Positions 25,119 to 33,764 of a stretch of DNA of 64,000 nucleotides are shown in pieces. The stretch's first letter is position 1; each line of letters begins with the position of its first letter. The stretch lies in contig NZ_JAACYI010000014.1 of NCBI RefSeq assembly GCF_009996735.1, positions 1 to 64,000 of the forward strand, given 5' to 3'. The stretch comes from Cellulomonas sp. APG4 (lineage in GTDB: Bacteria; Actinomycetota; Actinomycetes; Actinomycetales; Cellulomonadaceae). The notes below the pieces were generated by a model. The model had not been told where the DNA came from. It ran no database searches and was given only the letters and a program-made list of their open reading frames with translations. The position numbers and the translations under genes were made by a program.

Positions 25119-26311
25119 GGCAGCACCGCCTCGACGGTCGTCGGCCCCCCGGCGGGGCTCGTGAGCTCGAGCGCGCCGTCGAACGCCTCGATCCGGCGCG
25201 CGATCCCGCGCAGCCCGGTGCCGAGCGCCGGGTCCGCTCCGCCGCGCCCGTCGTCGTGCACGCGCAGCACGAGGGCGTCGCCCGTGTCGTGCAGGCTCGC
25301 GACGATGCGCGCGGCGCCCGCGTGCTTGACGGCGTTGGTCAGCAGCTCGGCGGCGGTGAAGTAGGCGGCGGACTCGACCGGGGCGGGCAGGCGTCGTCCG
25401 AGCCTCACGTCGAGCTCGACCGGCACGGGGCTCGCGAGAGCCAGGGCCTCGAGGGCGTCGCCCACCCCACGGTCGGCCAGCAGCGGCGGGTGGATGCCGC
25501 GCACCAGCGCGCGCAGGTCCGCGATCGCGTCGTGCGCCGCAGAGCGGGCCTCCCGCACGAGGCCGCGCGCAGCGGCGGGGTCGGTGTCGAGCAGCTCCTC
25601 GGCCATGCCCAGGTGCAGGGTGACCGCGACGAGCCGCGCCTGGGCGCCGTCGTGCAGGTCGCGCTCGATCCGCCGCAGCTCGGCGGCCGAGGAGTCCACG
25701 GCCTCGCTGCGGGTCTCGGCGAGACGCGCGACCTCGCCCGCGAGCCTGCGCGCAGTCGTCGGGCCGAGCAACGCCTGCGTGAAGCGTGCCTCGACGTCGA
25801 GGAACGCCTGCGGTGCCAGGGCCGCGAGCACGCCCACGCCCACGCCGATCGGCACGCCGAGCAACGACACGCCAAGGCCCGTGACGGGGACGCCGTTGTA
25901 GACCACACCGGAGTCCGGGGCGATCAGGTGGATCACGGGCAGCAGGAGGCCCTGCAGGGCGGTGAGGGTGAGCAGCACGGTCAGCAGCGCGAGCCACGTC
26001 TGCGTCGGCAGGACGAGCCACACGAGATCCCGCCATGTCGCCTGGTCACGGAGGAGGGTGCGCACGTCCGCGTCGCCACGCGAAGGGAGGTAGGGGCTCG
26101 ACACGGGTGGCTGCGTCCGGAGCCGTTGGTGGTCGGCGAGGCGACGTTGCAGCCCGATCGCCCGGACGAGCACCCGCCGCCCTGACGGTGCCACCGCCAG
26201 GACCGCCGCGACCACCAGGAGGGCGAGCACGAGGAGCCCTGCGACGTCGGCGAGCACCCCGACGAGCAGGTGCTGCACGTCGCGCATCCACCGCCGGGTC
26301 GCTCGTCCCAC
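25106..26311 (-). CDS. Sensor histidine kinase (HisKA_3)
   Basis: The 401-residue kinase has an N-terminal helix, a cytoplasmic linker, then two or three helices around 115-190 resembling the putative-sensor domain of actinobacterial kinases. HisKA_3 follows with phosphoacceptor His in ERDLHDGAQARLV, then HATPase_c (ELLTNAVKHAG, DDGRGGADPALGTGLRGI). The GTG at 26311 is favoured because a GATACT -10-like hexamer ends 6 nt before it, the usual spacing for leaderless actinobacterial genes. ATG at 26287 is the alternative. It is paired with the overlapping regulator gene. Confidence 0.88.
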   Translation of the reverse strand: MGRATRRWMRDVQHLLVGVLADVAGLLVLALLVVAAVLAVAPSGRRVLVRAIGLQRRLADHQRLRTQPPVSSPYLPSRGDADVRTLLRDQATWRDLVWLVLPTQTWLALLTVLLTLTALQGLLLPVIHLIAPDSGVVYNGVPVTGLGVSLLGVPIGVGVGVLAALAPQAFLDVEARFTQALLGPTTARRLAGEVARLAETRSEAVDSSAAELRRIERDLHDGAQARLVAVTLHLGMAEELLDTDPAAARGLVREARSAAHDAIADLRALVRGIHPPLLADRGVGDALEALALASPVPVELDVRLGRRLPAPVESAAYFTAAELLTNAVKHAGAARIVASLHDTGDALVLRVHDDGRGGADPALGTGLRGIARRIEAFDGALELTSPAGGPTTVEAVLPCAS

Positions 26312-26385
26312 CGGTCGAGTATCGCGAGGCGTCGTCCCGGGTGGCGAGGGTGTCCGCACCCGGGGGACGGTGGTGCTGGCACCCC

Positions 26386-27621
26386 TCACGACGTGCGGAC
26401 GTCGGCGGTGTGGGCCTCGCGTCGGCTGAGCCACAGGAACGGCACGGCGAGCAGCTGGACGCCCGCGCCCACCAGGTACGAGGCGCCGTAGCCGCCCAGG
26501 TCGGCGACACGTCCGAGCGCGGGCTGGACCACCACGCCGCCGCTGCTGCCCATGAGCGAGTCGAACGAGAGCACCGTGGCCCGCTCGCTCGAGGGGATCA
26601 GGTCGTTGAGGTAGGCCTGCCGCACCGGGGTGGCCGCGGCGTCGAGCAGGCCCCACAGCACGAGGACGCCGACGGCGACCCAGACCGTGGTGAGGGTCGC
26701 GAGGACCGCGAGCGTGAGCGCCGAGACCGCGGTCGCCAGGATGATCGCCGTCGTGCGTCTGCGGAACGCGCGACGCAGGCGCGGGGCGAGGACGCCACCC
26801 GCGACCTGGGAGCCCGCGACCACCGCGGCCGCCAGCCCGGCGACCGAGTAGGCCTCCGTGTCGCCGTACAGCTCGAGGAGGAAGGGCTGCATCGCGTAGA
26901 AGGCGTAGAAGCCCACTCCCGAGACGAAGGGCGCGGCGAGCATGAGCCAGCGCACCGGCCGGTGGCCCAGGCCGTGCCGGAGGGACGCCCGAAGCACCCC
27001 GCGCACGGCCTCGCCCGGGCGCGCCGTCGTCGGTGTGAAGCCCAGGTCGCGCATCGCGGCGAGGGCGACGGCGGTCATCACGGTCAGGGCGGCGACCCGC
27101 ACGAGGAAGGGCGCGCCGAGGTCCGTGACCTGGGCGAGCACGCCGCCGCCCACCGCGCCGACGAGCATCGCGACCCCGCCGACCACCTGAGCGCGGCCGA
27201 ACACCTGCTCGAGGTCCCCGGTCCAGCCCGTCGCGGTGAGCGCGTCGACGAGCCAGGCCTCGAGCGCGCCCGAGAAGAACGTGAACCCGAGCCCCAGCAG
27301 CACCGAGACCACGGCCCACTGCCAGAACGGGGCGCGTCCGAGCCAGAGCGCCCAGTAGGCGAGCGTCGTCGCCGCGAGCACGACGGTGCCGAGCACGTAC
27401 GACAGCCGCCGGCCCCAGGCATCGGCGACCACGCCCGTGGGGATCTCGAAGAGCACCATGCCCACGGTGAAGAAGGCGTTCGCGGCGAAGGCCTCGAGGT
27501 TGCTCAGACCGGCGTCGAGCAGGAAGAGCGTGTTGACGCCCCAGACGAGCGACGCCGCGAGGGTGTTGCCGGCCACGAGCACCAGGTAGGTGCCCTCGAC
27601 CCGATGCGGGGTGGTGACCAC
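26386..27621 (-). CDS. MFS transporter
   Basis: The 411-residue, 12-helix transporter begins with YLVLVAGNTLAASLVWGVNTLFLLDAGLS, and motif A appears as IPTGVVADAWGRRLSY. The pattern (FEIPTG, DALTATG) fits the large group of Gram-positive MFS proteins related to tetracycline/drug exporters. It lies 74 bp upstream of the kinase gene on the same strand. The GTG start is the first that gives helix 1 in full. Substrate is unknown. Confidence 0.86.
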   Translation of the reverse strand: MVTTPHRVEGTYLVLVAGNTLAASLVWGVNTLFLLDAGLSNLEAFAANAFFTVGMVLFEIPTGVVADAWGRRLSYVLGTVVLAATTLAYWALWLGRAPFWQWAVVSVLLGLGFTFFSGALEAWLVDALTATGWTGDLEQVFGRAQVVGGVAMLVGAVGGGVLAQVTDLGAPFLVRVAALTVMTAVALAAMRDLGFTPTTARPGEAVRGVLRASLRHGLGHRPVRWLMLAAPFVSGVGFYAFYAMQPFLLELYGDTEAYSVAGLAAAVVAGSQVAGGVLAPRLRRAFRRRTTAIILATAVSALTLAVLATLTTVWVAVGVLVLWGLLDAAATPVRQAYLNDLIPSSERATVLSFDSLMGSSGGVVVQPALGRVADLGGYGASYLVGAGVQLLAVPFLWLSRREAHTADVRTS

Positions 27622-27655
27622 GCGTCGAGCATGGCACCACCCACTGACGTGGGGG

Positions 27656-29251
27656 TCAGCGGTCCTCGGCCGGCGCGGGCCGGTGCGGCTCGAGCGTCGT
27701 GCGCAGCGGGATGCTGCGCACGAGCAACGAGGCGACGACCGCGACGAGCGCGATGGGGATCGAGGCCAGGAACACGCTGTGCAGCGCGTCCGCGAGGCCC
27801 TGACGCACGGCCGTCGCGACGGCGTCGGGCAGTGTCGCGAGCGTGCTCGCGTCGAGCACGGAGCCCGCGTCGAGCCCGCCGTCGGGCAGGTGCGCCGCGG
27901 CGCCCGCCGGCAGGTGTGCGGGGATGGTGGTGACCAGGCGCGAGGTCATGATCGTGCCGAGCACCGCGATGCCCACGGTGGCACCCGCGTTGCGGAAGAA
28001 CTGCAGGGTCGCGGTCGCGACGCCCAGGTCGCGGCGGTCCACGGCGTTCTGCACCACGAGCGTGAAGGTCTGCATCGCGCCGCCCAGCCCCACGCCGATC
28101 ACCACCATGGCGAGGGTGAGCTGGAGCTCGCTCGAGCCGTGGTGCATGCGCGTGAGCAGCCAGAAGCCCGCGGTCATGATCACCGTGCCGCCCACGATGA
28201 ACGGCTTGTAGTGGCCCCAGCGGGTGATGAGCAGACCGACGAGGATGCCCACGCCGATCATCGACACGCTCATGGGGATGACGATCGCGCCCGAGCTGGT
28301 CGCGTCGACGCCCAGCACGCCCTGCGCGTACACGGGGATGTAGAAGACCGCGCCGAACATGGCCATCGCGACGGCGAGGGCCGCGAGGTTGGAGAACGTG
28401 ACCACCGAGCTGCGGAACAGGCGCAGCGGGATGACGGGCTCGTCCGCGCGCAGCTCGATCGGCACGAAGATCGCGAGCAGCGCCGCCCCGGCGAGGAACA
28501 GGCCGAGGATCTGGGGTGAGGCCCACGGGTAGGTGGTGCCGCCCCACGACGTCGCGAGCAGGATCGCGATGAGCGCGGCCGAGAGCGTGAGGATGCCCGC
28601 GACGTCGATCCGGGCGTCGCGCCGAGCGTGCGGCAGGTGCAGGTACCGCGCAACGAACACGAGCGCCACGACGCCGATCGGCAGGGCCGCGAAGAACAGC
28701 CAGCGCCAGCCGACGGTGTCCGTGATCCAGCCACCCGCGAGCGGTCCGGCCACCGAGGTGAGGCCGAAGACGGCGCCCATGTAGCCCTGGTAGGTGCCGC
28801 GCTGCCGCGGCGGGATGATGTCGCCGATGATGGTCTGGGAGAGCGTCATGAGCGCGCCCATGCCGAGCCCCTGCACCGCGCGGGCACCCACGAGCCACCA
28901 GAAGTCCTGCGCGAGCCCGGCGAGCACCCCGCCCAGCATGAAGACGACGAGCCCGCCCAGGTAGAAGGTGCGTCGGCCGTAGAGGTCGGAGAGCTTGCCG
29001 ATCACCGGCACCACCACCGCGGCCGCGAGCATGGCCGCCGTCGCGAGCCAGCTGTAGTGCGCCATGCCGCCGAGCTCGGCCACGATCACGGGGAGCGCGG
29101 GGGAGACGATCGTCTGGCTGATCGAGGCGACGAGCATGCCGAGCATGAGTCCGATGAAGACGAGGCGGGACTCGGGGCTCAGGCGTGCCCTCGGGGGAGC
29201 CGGCGTACCCAGGGCAGGAGCGTTCTCGGCGGTGGTGGTGCGTCGCGGCAC
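27656..29251 (-). CDS. MFS multidrug exporter, DHA2 family (TetR-controlled)
   Basis: The 531-residue, 14-helix exporter has SQTIVSPALPVIVAELGG in helix 1, IGKLSDLYGRRTFYLGG as motif A, and GPLAGGWITDTVGWRWLFF as the antiporter motif C region. The family includes EmrB, LfrA and QacA. GAGGAGACC stands before the GTG. It is divergent from a TetR gene, with a 23-bp perfect operator between them, so expression should rise when the TetR ligand, likely an exported drug, is present. Confidence 0.92.
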   Translation of the reverse strand: MPRRTTTAENAPALGTPAPPRARLSPESRLVFIGLMLGMLVASISQTIVSPALPVIVAELGGMAHYSWLATAAMLAAAVVVPVIGKLSDLYGRRTFYLGGLVVFMLGGVLAGLAQDFWWLVGARAVQGLGMGALMTLSQTIIGDIIPPRQRGTYQGYMGAVFGLTSVAGPLAGGWITDTVGWRWLFFAALPIGVVALVFVARYLHLPHARRDARIDVAGILTLSAALIAILLATSWGGTTYPWASPQILGLFLAGAALLAIFVPIELRADEPVIPLRLFRSSVVTFSNLAALAVAMAMFGAVFYIPVYAQGVLGVDATSSGAIVIPMSVSMIGVGILVGLLITRWGHYKPFIVGGTVIMTAGFWLLTRMHHGSSELQLTLAMVVIGVGLGGAMQTFTLVVQNAVDRRDLGVATATLQFFRNAGATVGIAVLGTIMTSRLVTTIPAHLPAGAAAHLPDGGLDAGSVLDASTLATLPDAVATAVRQGLADALHSVFLASIPIALVAVVASLLVRSIPLRTTLEPHRPAPAEDR

Positions 29252-29305
29252 GTGGGTCTCCTCGCGGTGATGTGCCGGGCCCACCCGGCCGGTCGACGCT
29301 ACGTC

Positions 29306-29328
29306 GAACTTGCAGAGGCTGCAAGTTC
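29306..29328. promoter_or_regulatory. TetR operator
   Basis: A perfect inverted repeat, GAACTTGCA-5-TGCAAGTTC, lies 41 bp upstream of the tetR start and 55 bp from the exporter start. A partial copy (ACTGCA-3-TTGCAG) follows at about 29335-29349. Size and position match TetR-family operators that control both divergent genes. Confidence 0.85.
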
Positions 29329-29368
29329 GCACAGACTGCACAGTTGCAGGATGTGTAGCCTCGTACCC

Positions 29369-30016
29369 ATGGTCGCCGCCCCCGCGCCCCTCGCCCCCTC
29401 CGGACCCGCCTCGGCCGCGAAGGACGAGGGTCTGCGCGAGCGCAAGAAGCGCGCGACACGGCGCGCCCTGCGGCTCGCGGGCCTCGAGCTGGTCGCCGAG
29501 CGTGGGCTCGACGCCGTCACCACCGAGGAGATCGCGGCCGCCGCCGGCGTCTCCCCGCGCACGTTCTTCAACTACTTCACGGGCAAGGAGGACGCGCTCG
29601 TCGGCAACGACCCCGAGCTGCTGCCGCGGCTGCTCGCCGGGCTCGCGGCCCGGCCGGTCGACGAGCCCGTGCTGGACTCCCTGCGCGCCGTCTTCGTGGC
29701 CTACGCGGACGACGTCGTGGTCGACCGTGACCTGTGGCGGCTGCGCATGCGCGTGGTCGAGCAGAACCCGTCCCTGCGTGCCGCGATGCTCGGCGCGACG
29801 GCCGAGCTCGAGCGCCGGCTCGCAGCGGCCGTGGCCGAGCGCCTGGGCATGGACCCGACCGAGCACCCCTACCCGCGCCTCGCCGCCAACCTCGCCGTCG
29901 CCGCCGCGCGTGCCTCGCTGCTGCACGTCGGCACGGGCCGGCCTGGCAGGGAGCTCGCGGAGGTCCTGGCCGAGTCGTTCGACGCGATCGCGGCCGGCCT
30001 GCCCGCGCCGGGCTGA
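29369..30016 (+). CDS. TetR family transcriptional repressor
   Basis: The 215-residue protein has a Pro/Ala-rich start, then the TetR HTH: RRALRLAGLELVAERGLDAVTTEEIAAAAGVSPRTFFNYFTGKEDAL. The ligand domain has the TetR_C_17-like helical pattern used by regulators of DHA2 exporters. The ATG at 29369 is used; ATG at 29351 would add six residues. It probably represses itself and the divergent exporter through the operator at 29306-29328. Confidence 0.9.
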   Translation: MVAAPAPLAPSGPASAAKDEGLRERKKRATRRALRLAGLELVAERGLDAVTTEEIAAAAGVSPRTFFNYFTGKEDALVGNDPELLPRLLAGLAARPVDEPVLDSLRAVFVAYADDVVVDRDLWRLRMRVVEQNPSLRAAMLGATAELERRLAAAVAERLGMDPTEHPYPRLAANLAVAAARASLLHVGTGRPGRELAEVLAESFDAIAAGLPAPG

Positions 30017-30048
30017 GCCCGAGGACGCCGTCGGGCACGTCGTGCGCG

Positions 30049-31173
30049 TCAGCCGCGCGCGAGGAGGGTCAGCAGCTCGCTGTGCGCCGTGTGGGGGAAC
30101 ATGTCGAGCAGGCGTGCCCGTACGGGTCGCAGCGACGGCATCGCGGCGAGGTCGCGCGCGAGCGTGGTGGGGTTGCAGCTCGAGTAGAGGACGTGCCGTG
30201 TGCGCGAGGCCTCGAGCCAGGTCGCCAGCTCTGTCCCGATCCCGCGTCGGGGCGGGTTGACCACCACGAGGTCGGGGGCCTCCCCGGGCGGCGTCGCGAG
30301 CACGTGCGCCGTGGCGTCCGCGGCGACGAACGTGGCGTCGACGGCCGCCTCCGCGGCGGACTCGCGCGCGGCCGCGACGGCCTCGTCGCTCAGCTCGACC
30401 CCCGTGACCTCGCGGTCCGTGCGTGCGAGGTGGAGGGCGAAGCCACCCACCCCGCAGTACAGGTCCCACACCGACGACGGCGCCGCGTCGTCCGCCCAGG
30501 CGCGCGCCTGGCGGTAGAGCTCGACGGCCACCTGCGTGTTCGTCTGGAAGAAGCTCTGCGGCCGCAGGCGCAACGGGACGTCGAGCCGCATGGGCAGCAC
30601 GGCCTGCTCGGTCAGCACGATCTCGTGCTCGCCCTCGAGCACCGCCTTGTGCTCAGGCAGCAGGTTGACCGACACCACGCGGGTGGTCGGTAGCTCGCCG
30701 AGGAGCCAGGGCAGGTGCTTGCGGATCCGCGCGAGCGACTCCTGCGAACGCAGCACGAACCGCACCATGAGCTCGCCGTCGGGCGAGACGCTCACGACGA
30801 CGTTCTTGAGCTCACCGCGACGCGTCGGGACGTCGTAGGGCGTGAGGCTCGCCCGGCCCACGAACTCGGCGAGCGGGTCGAACGACCTCGCGAGGGTGGC
30901 GGGGTAGAGCGGGCAGGTGCGCAGGTCGACGCCGACGCCGCCGGGATCGAGGATGCCCAGGGTCGGCTGCTGGACGGTGCCTCCGACGGCGAGCTTCGCC
31001 TTGTTGCGGAACCCCTGCTCGGCGCTCGCGACCACGGGTGCCCACGCCAGCCCGGGCGGGTCGCCCAGCACGGTCCGGACGTGCTGCTCCTTGGCGGCGA
31101 GCTGCTCCCCGTACGGCCGCGACAGCCACGTGCACGACCGGCACACCTCGGCGTCGAACAGGGCGCACTGCAC
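30049..31173 (-). CDS. rlmC: 23S rRNA (uracil-C5)-methyltransferase RlmC/RumB-like
   Basis: This 374-residue enzyme methylates uracil C5 in rRNA (U747 in E. coli). Four Fe-S ligand cysteines are present: Cys3, Cys11, Cys14 and Cys87. SAM motif I is DLYCGVGGFAL, motif IV is VVNPPRRGIG, and the catalytic Cys is in YSSCNPTTLARD, near residue 333. The N-terminus (QCALFDAEVCRSC) matches RumB and lacks the TRAM domain of RumA, which separates the two. The start is GTG. It is convergent with tetR, and a palindromic element occupies its upstream region. Confidence 0.93.
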   Translation of the reverse strand: MQCALFDAEVCRSCTWLSRPYGEQLAAKEQHVRTVLGDPPGLAWAPVVASAEQGFRNKAKLAVGGTVQQPTLGILDPGGVGVDLRTCPLYPATLARSFDPLAEFVGRASLTPYDVPTRRGELKNVVVSVSPDGELMVRFVLRSQESLARIRKHLPWLLGELPTTRVVSVNLLPEHKAVLEGEHEIVLTEQAVLPMRLDVPLRLRPQSFFQTNTQVAVELYRQARAWADDAAPSSVWDLYCGVGGFALHLARTDREVTGVELSDEAVAAARESAAEAAVDATFVAADATAHVLATPPGEAPDLVVVNPPRRGIGTELATWLEASRTRHVLYSSCNPTTLARDLAAMPSLRPVRARLLDMFPHTAHSELLTLLARG

Positions 31174-31265
31174 CCCACCACCCTAGGCGCGCCCGAGCCT
31201 CCCCACCCCACCTCCCTGGTACCCCCCGGGCCTCCACCCCCGCCCCCTGGCCCCCGGGCTCCCGC

Positions 31266-31335
31266 CGAGATCGTGACTCCGGTGGCGAGATCGTCGGCCG
31301 TAGCCCCCCATCTCGGCGCACAGGTCACGATCTCG
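31266..31335. repeat. Nested palindromic element A (GAGATCGTGAC type)
   Basis: The outer 12-bp arms CGAGATCGTGAC/GTCACGATCTCG are perfect. Inside, a second GAGATCG faces ATCTCGG around a C-rich centre, giving a repeat-repeat-inverse-inverse plan. The left flank (31190-31264) is C-rich and the right flank (31340-31396) G-rich. It lies between the divergent rlmC and DinB genes, so it is not a terminator by position. Confidence 0.85.
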
Positions 31336-31400
31336 ACAGTGTGGGTGGGGTCGGGGAGCGGGGGTGGTGGGGTGTCGGAGGGGTCGGACAGGATCTGGGC

Positions 31401-32105
31401 ATGGAGGACGTCGGTGGGCTCGACCATCTCGCGGAGCTCGTGCGGGTGCAGGACGCGTTCCTCGCGTCGATCGACGAGGTCGACCCGGACACGCGCGTGC
31501 CCTGGTGCGGGCGCTGGCGCGTGCGCGACGTCGTCGTGCACCTGGGCCGCATCCACCACTGGGCTGCGGCGCAGGCGCGGCGCACGCGCGAGGTGCCGCT
31601 CGGCCGCGGGCCCTTCGACCTCGCGCCCTTCTACGCCGAGCACGCGCACGAGCTGCGGACGGCGCTCGTGGAGCTCGGTCCTGACGCGATCGGCTCGACC
31701 TTGCTGGGGCCGGGGCCGGCGTCGTTCTGGCGGCGCCGCCAGCTCCACGAGACGCTCGTGCACCTGTGGGACGTGCGCACGGCGGGCGGGCTCCCGACGT
31801 CCGCGCCCGCGCCGGTGTGGGCGGACACCGTGGACGAGGTGGTCACCGTGATGCAGCCACGTCAGGTGCGCATGGGGCGGATGCCACCGCTCGAGGTCAC
31901 CGTCCGGCTGGTCGCCGACGACGCGGATCTCACCTGGGACATGGCAGGGGAGACCGGGCGGTCGCCGGACGTCACGGTGACCTCGTCGGCCGAGCGTCTG
32001 GCCCTGATGCTCTGGAAGCGCGTCCCCACCGGTGACGGCTCCCTGGTGGTCGCCGGGGACGCGCACGTGCTCGCCCAGGTGATCGGGCAGCGGATCACGC
32101 CGTAG
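31401..32105 (+). CDS. DinB/mycothiol-dependent maleylpyruvate isomerase-like protein
   Basis: The 234-residue protein belongs to the TIGR03083-type family. The N-terminal four-helix bundle has VQDAFLASIDEVDP, WRVRDVVVHLGRIHHWAA (metal ligand His) and the second His in LHETLVHLWDV, and a C-terminal SCP2-like domain follows (VTSSAERLALMLWKRVP...VVAGD). Relatives act as mycothiol S-transferases or maleylpyruvate isomerases, which fits an actinomycete. The substrate is not predictable. Its end overlaps the convergent WYL gene by 11 bp. Confidence 0.86.
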   Translation: MEDVGGLDHLAELVRVQDAFLASIDEVDPDTRVPWCGRWRVRDVVVHLGRIHHWAAAQARRTREVPLGRGPFDLAPFYAEHAHELRTALVELGPDAIGSTLLGPGPASFWRRRQLHETLVHLWDVRTAGGLPTSAPAPVWADTVDEVVTVMQPRQVRMGRMPPLEVTVRLVADDADLTWDMAGETGRSPDVTVTSSAERLALMLWKRVPTGDGSLVVAGDAHVLAQVIGQRITP

Positions 32106-33087
32106 GGGGACTGGCGGCCTGGTCCGTGCCCGTGTGGCCGACGGAGGCCAGCAGCCGTTGCGCGAGGCCGGCGATCGCGGCCGTGAGCTCGGGGCCGCCC
32201 TGCACGTGGAACGCAGCGGGCACGACGGCGAGCTGCTGGGCGTACCACTCGGGGTTGTTGGTCGTGGCCACGAGCCTGCAGCGCGACGGCCCGTCGGGCT
32301 CGACACGCCCCAGGGCGCGCGGCAGCCACGGGCGCACGACGTCCGCGGGGGCGTCGATCCGCACGTCGACGTCGTGGGGCCAGCCCACGGCCAGGTGCTC
32401 CTCGAGCACCGCGACCGGGTCCAGGCCGTCCGGCGGGACGAACGTCGTCTCGAGCGTGGTGCACCCCGCGACGCGATCCACGCGGTAGGTGCGCACGGCG
32501 TCGGCGTGGTGGGAGCGGCACACGAGGTACCAGCGGCCGTGGCGCACGACGACGGCCCAGGGGTCGACGTCGAGGTCTCGCGGCACGCCACGCTCGGGTC
32601 GGTAGGCCACGCGCACCTGACGACGGTCGGCACACGCCTGGACGAGCGCCGCAGTGGTCGCGGGGTCCGGCCGGGCGGCGCCCCGATCGGGAGCTGCGGC
32701 CGCGGTGCTCCGCACCAGCTCGGCCTGCGCCGCGACAGCCGGAGGGAGGGCGCGTACGAGCTTCGCGAGGCCGCTGCCCACCGGGGTCGCGGGGTCGTTC
32801 GTGTCGTGGTGCCCGTCGAGGGCCGCCATCACCAGGCCGAGGGCCTCGGTGCCCGAGAACACGACGGGTGGCAGGCGAAGGCCCCGCCCCACCCGGTAGC
32901 CGCCGTAGGGCCCGCGCACCGACTCGATCGGGATGCCGGCCTCGCGCAGCACGCCCACGTAGCGCCGGGCCGCGCGCTCGGTGACGCCCAGCCGTTCGCC
33001 CAGCCGGGTCGCCGTCATCCCTGGGTTGCCGTGGAGCAGCTCGAGCGCGCGCAACGCGCGTGCGGTGGGGCTCGACTCGACAGTCAC
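32095..33087 (-). CDS. WYL-domain HTH transcriptional regulator
   Basis: The 330-residue protein has a DeoR-type HTH_11 (ARALRALELLHGNPGMTATRLGERLGVTERAARRYVGVLREAG) with the wing GPYGGYRVGRG. A WYL domain (about 160-230, GRWYLVCRSHHADAVRTYRVDRV) and a C-terminal extension follow. WYL domains sense nucleotides or other small ligands. The GTG at 33087 has GAGAGG 5 nt ahead. It is divergent from the isochorismatase-like gene and may control it, since two TCCGGAA repeats lie between them. Confidence 0.88.
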   Translation of the reverse strand: MTVESSPTARALRALELLHGNPGMTATRLGERLGVTERAARRYVGVLREAGIPIESVRGPYGGYRVGRGLRLPPVVFSGTEALGLVMAALDGHHDTNDPATPVGSGLAKLVRALPPAVAAQAELVRSTAAAAPDRGAARPDPATTAALVQACADRRQVRVAYRPERGVPRDLDVDPWAVVVRHGRWYLVCRSHHADAVRTYRVDRVAGCTTLETTFVPPDGLDPVAVLEEHLAVGWPHDVDVRIDAPADVVRPWLPRALGRVEPDGPSRCRLVATTNNPEWYAQQLAVVPAAFHVQGGPELTAAIAGLAQRLLASVGHTGTDQAASPPTA

Positions 33088-33102
33088 GCGCACCTCTCGG
33101 GA

Positions 33103-33124
33103 TCCGGAAGCACAACGTCCGGAA
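33103..33124. promoter_or_regulatory. Candidate WYL-regulator site
   Basis: Two TCCGGAA copies start 15 bp apart (33103 and 33118), each containing the palindrome TCCGGA, in the 79-bp divergent region. Position suggests a binding site for the adjacent regulator; no family consensus is available to test it. Confidence 0.35.
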
Positions 33125-33166
33125 CCGACCCTAGCGTGGGCGCAACCGCCGGAGAGGGAGCCGCAG

Positions 33167-33724
33167 ATGACCACGCTCGAGAACCGCCCCGCCACCGCCC
33201 TGCTCGTGATCGACGTCCAGAACGACGTCGTCGCGGGCGCGTACGAGCGCGACTCCGTCGTCGCTAACGTCGCGAGCCTCGTCGACCGCGCCCGGGCGCA
33301 GGCCGTTCCGGTGGTCTGGGTCCAGCATGCCGACGAGGGCCTCGAGCGGGGGAGCGAGGGCTGGCAGCTCGTGCCCGAGCTCGCCCCGGCCGACGGCGAG
33401 CCGCTGGTCGAGAAGGCCTACGGCGACTCGTTCGAGGGCACCACGCTCGAGCAGGTGCTCGCTGGCCTGGGTGTGGGGAGGCTGGTGGTCGCGGGTGCGC
33501 AGACGGACATGTGCGTGCGCTCGACCCTGCACGGCGCGCTCACGCGCGGCTACGACGCGCTGCTGGTGAGCGACGCCCACACCACCGAGGACCTCACCGC
33601 CTGGGGCGCACCGAGCCCGGCCGACGTCGTGGCGCACACCAACCTCTACTGGGGCTTCCAGAAGGCACCCGGCCGCACGGCGGGCACGGTCACCACCGCG
33701 GAGGTCGACTTCGCACCGGCGTGA
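33167..33724 (+). CDS. Cysteine hydrolase, isochorismatase family
   Basis: The 185-residue hydrolase has the triad of the family: Asp in LVIDVQND, Lys in VEKAYGDSFEGT and Cys in GAQTDMCVRSTLHGAL. This group includes nicotinamidase, isochorismatase and various amidohydrolases. The length and the GAQTDMCVRST motif fit the YcaC/RutB-like small members. The reaction is C-N or ether hydrolysis, substrate unknown. GGAGAGGGAG precedes the ATG. It is divergent from a WYL regulator. Confidence 0.9.
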   Translation: MTTLENRPATALLVIDVQNDVVAGAYERDSVVANVASLVDRARAQAVPVVWVQHADEGLERGSEGWQLVPELAPADGEPLVEKAYGDSFEGTTLEQVLAGLGVGRLVVAGAQTDMCVRSTLHGALTRGYDALLVSDAHTTEDLTAWGAPSPADVVAHTNLYWGFQKAPGRTAGTVTTAEVDFAPA

Positions 33725-33764
33725 GACGGGCCGGCTGGGCTGATCCGCAGCTGGGCCGCGCGCC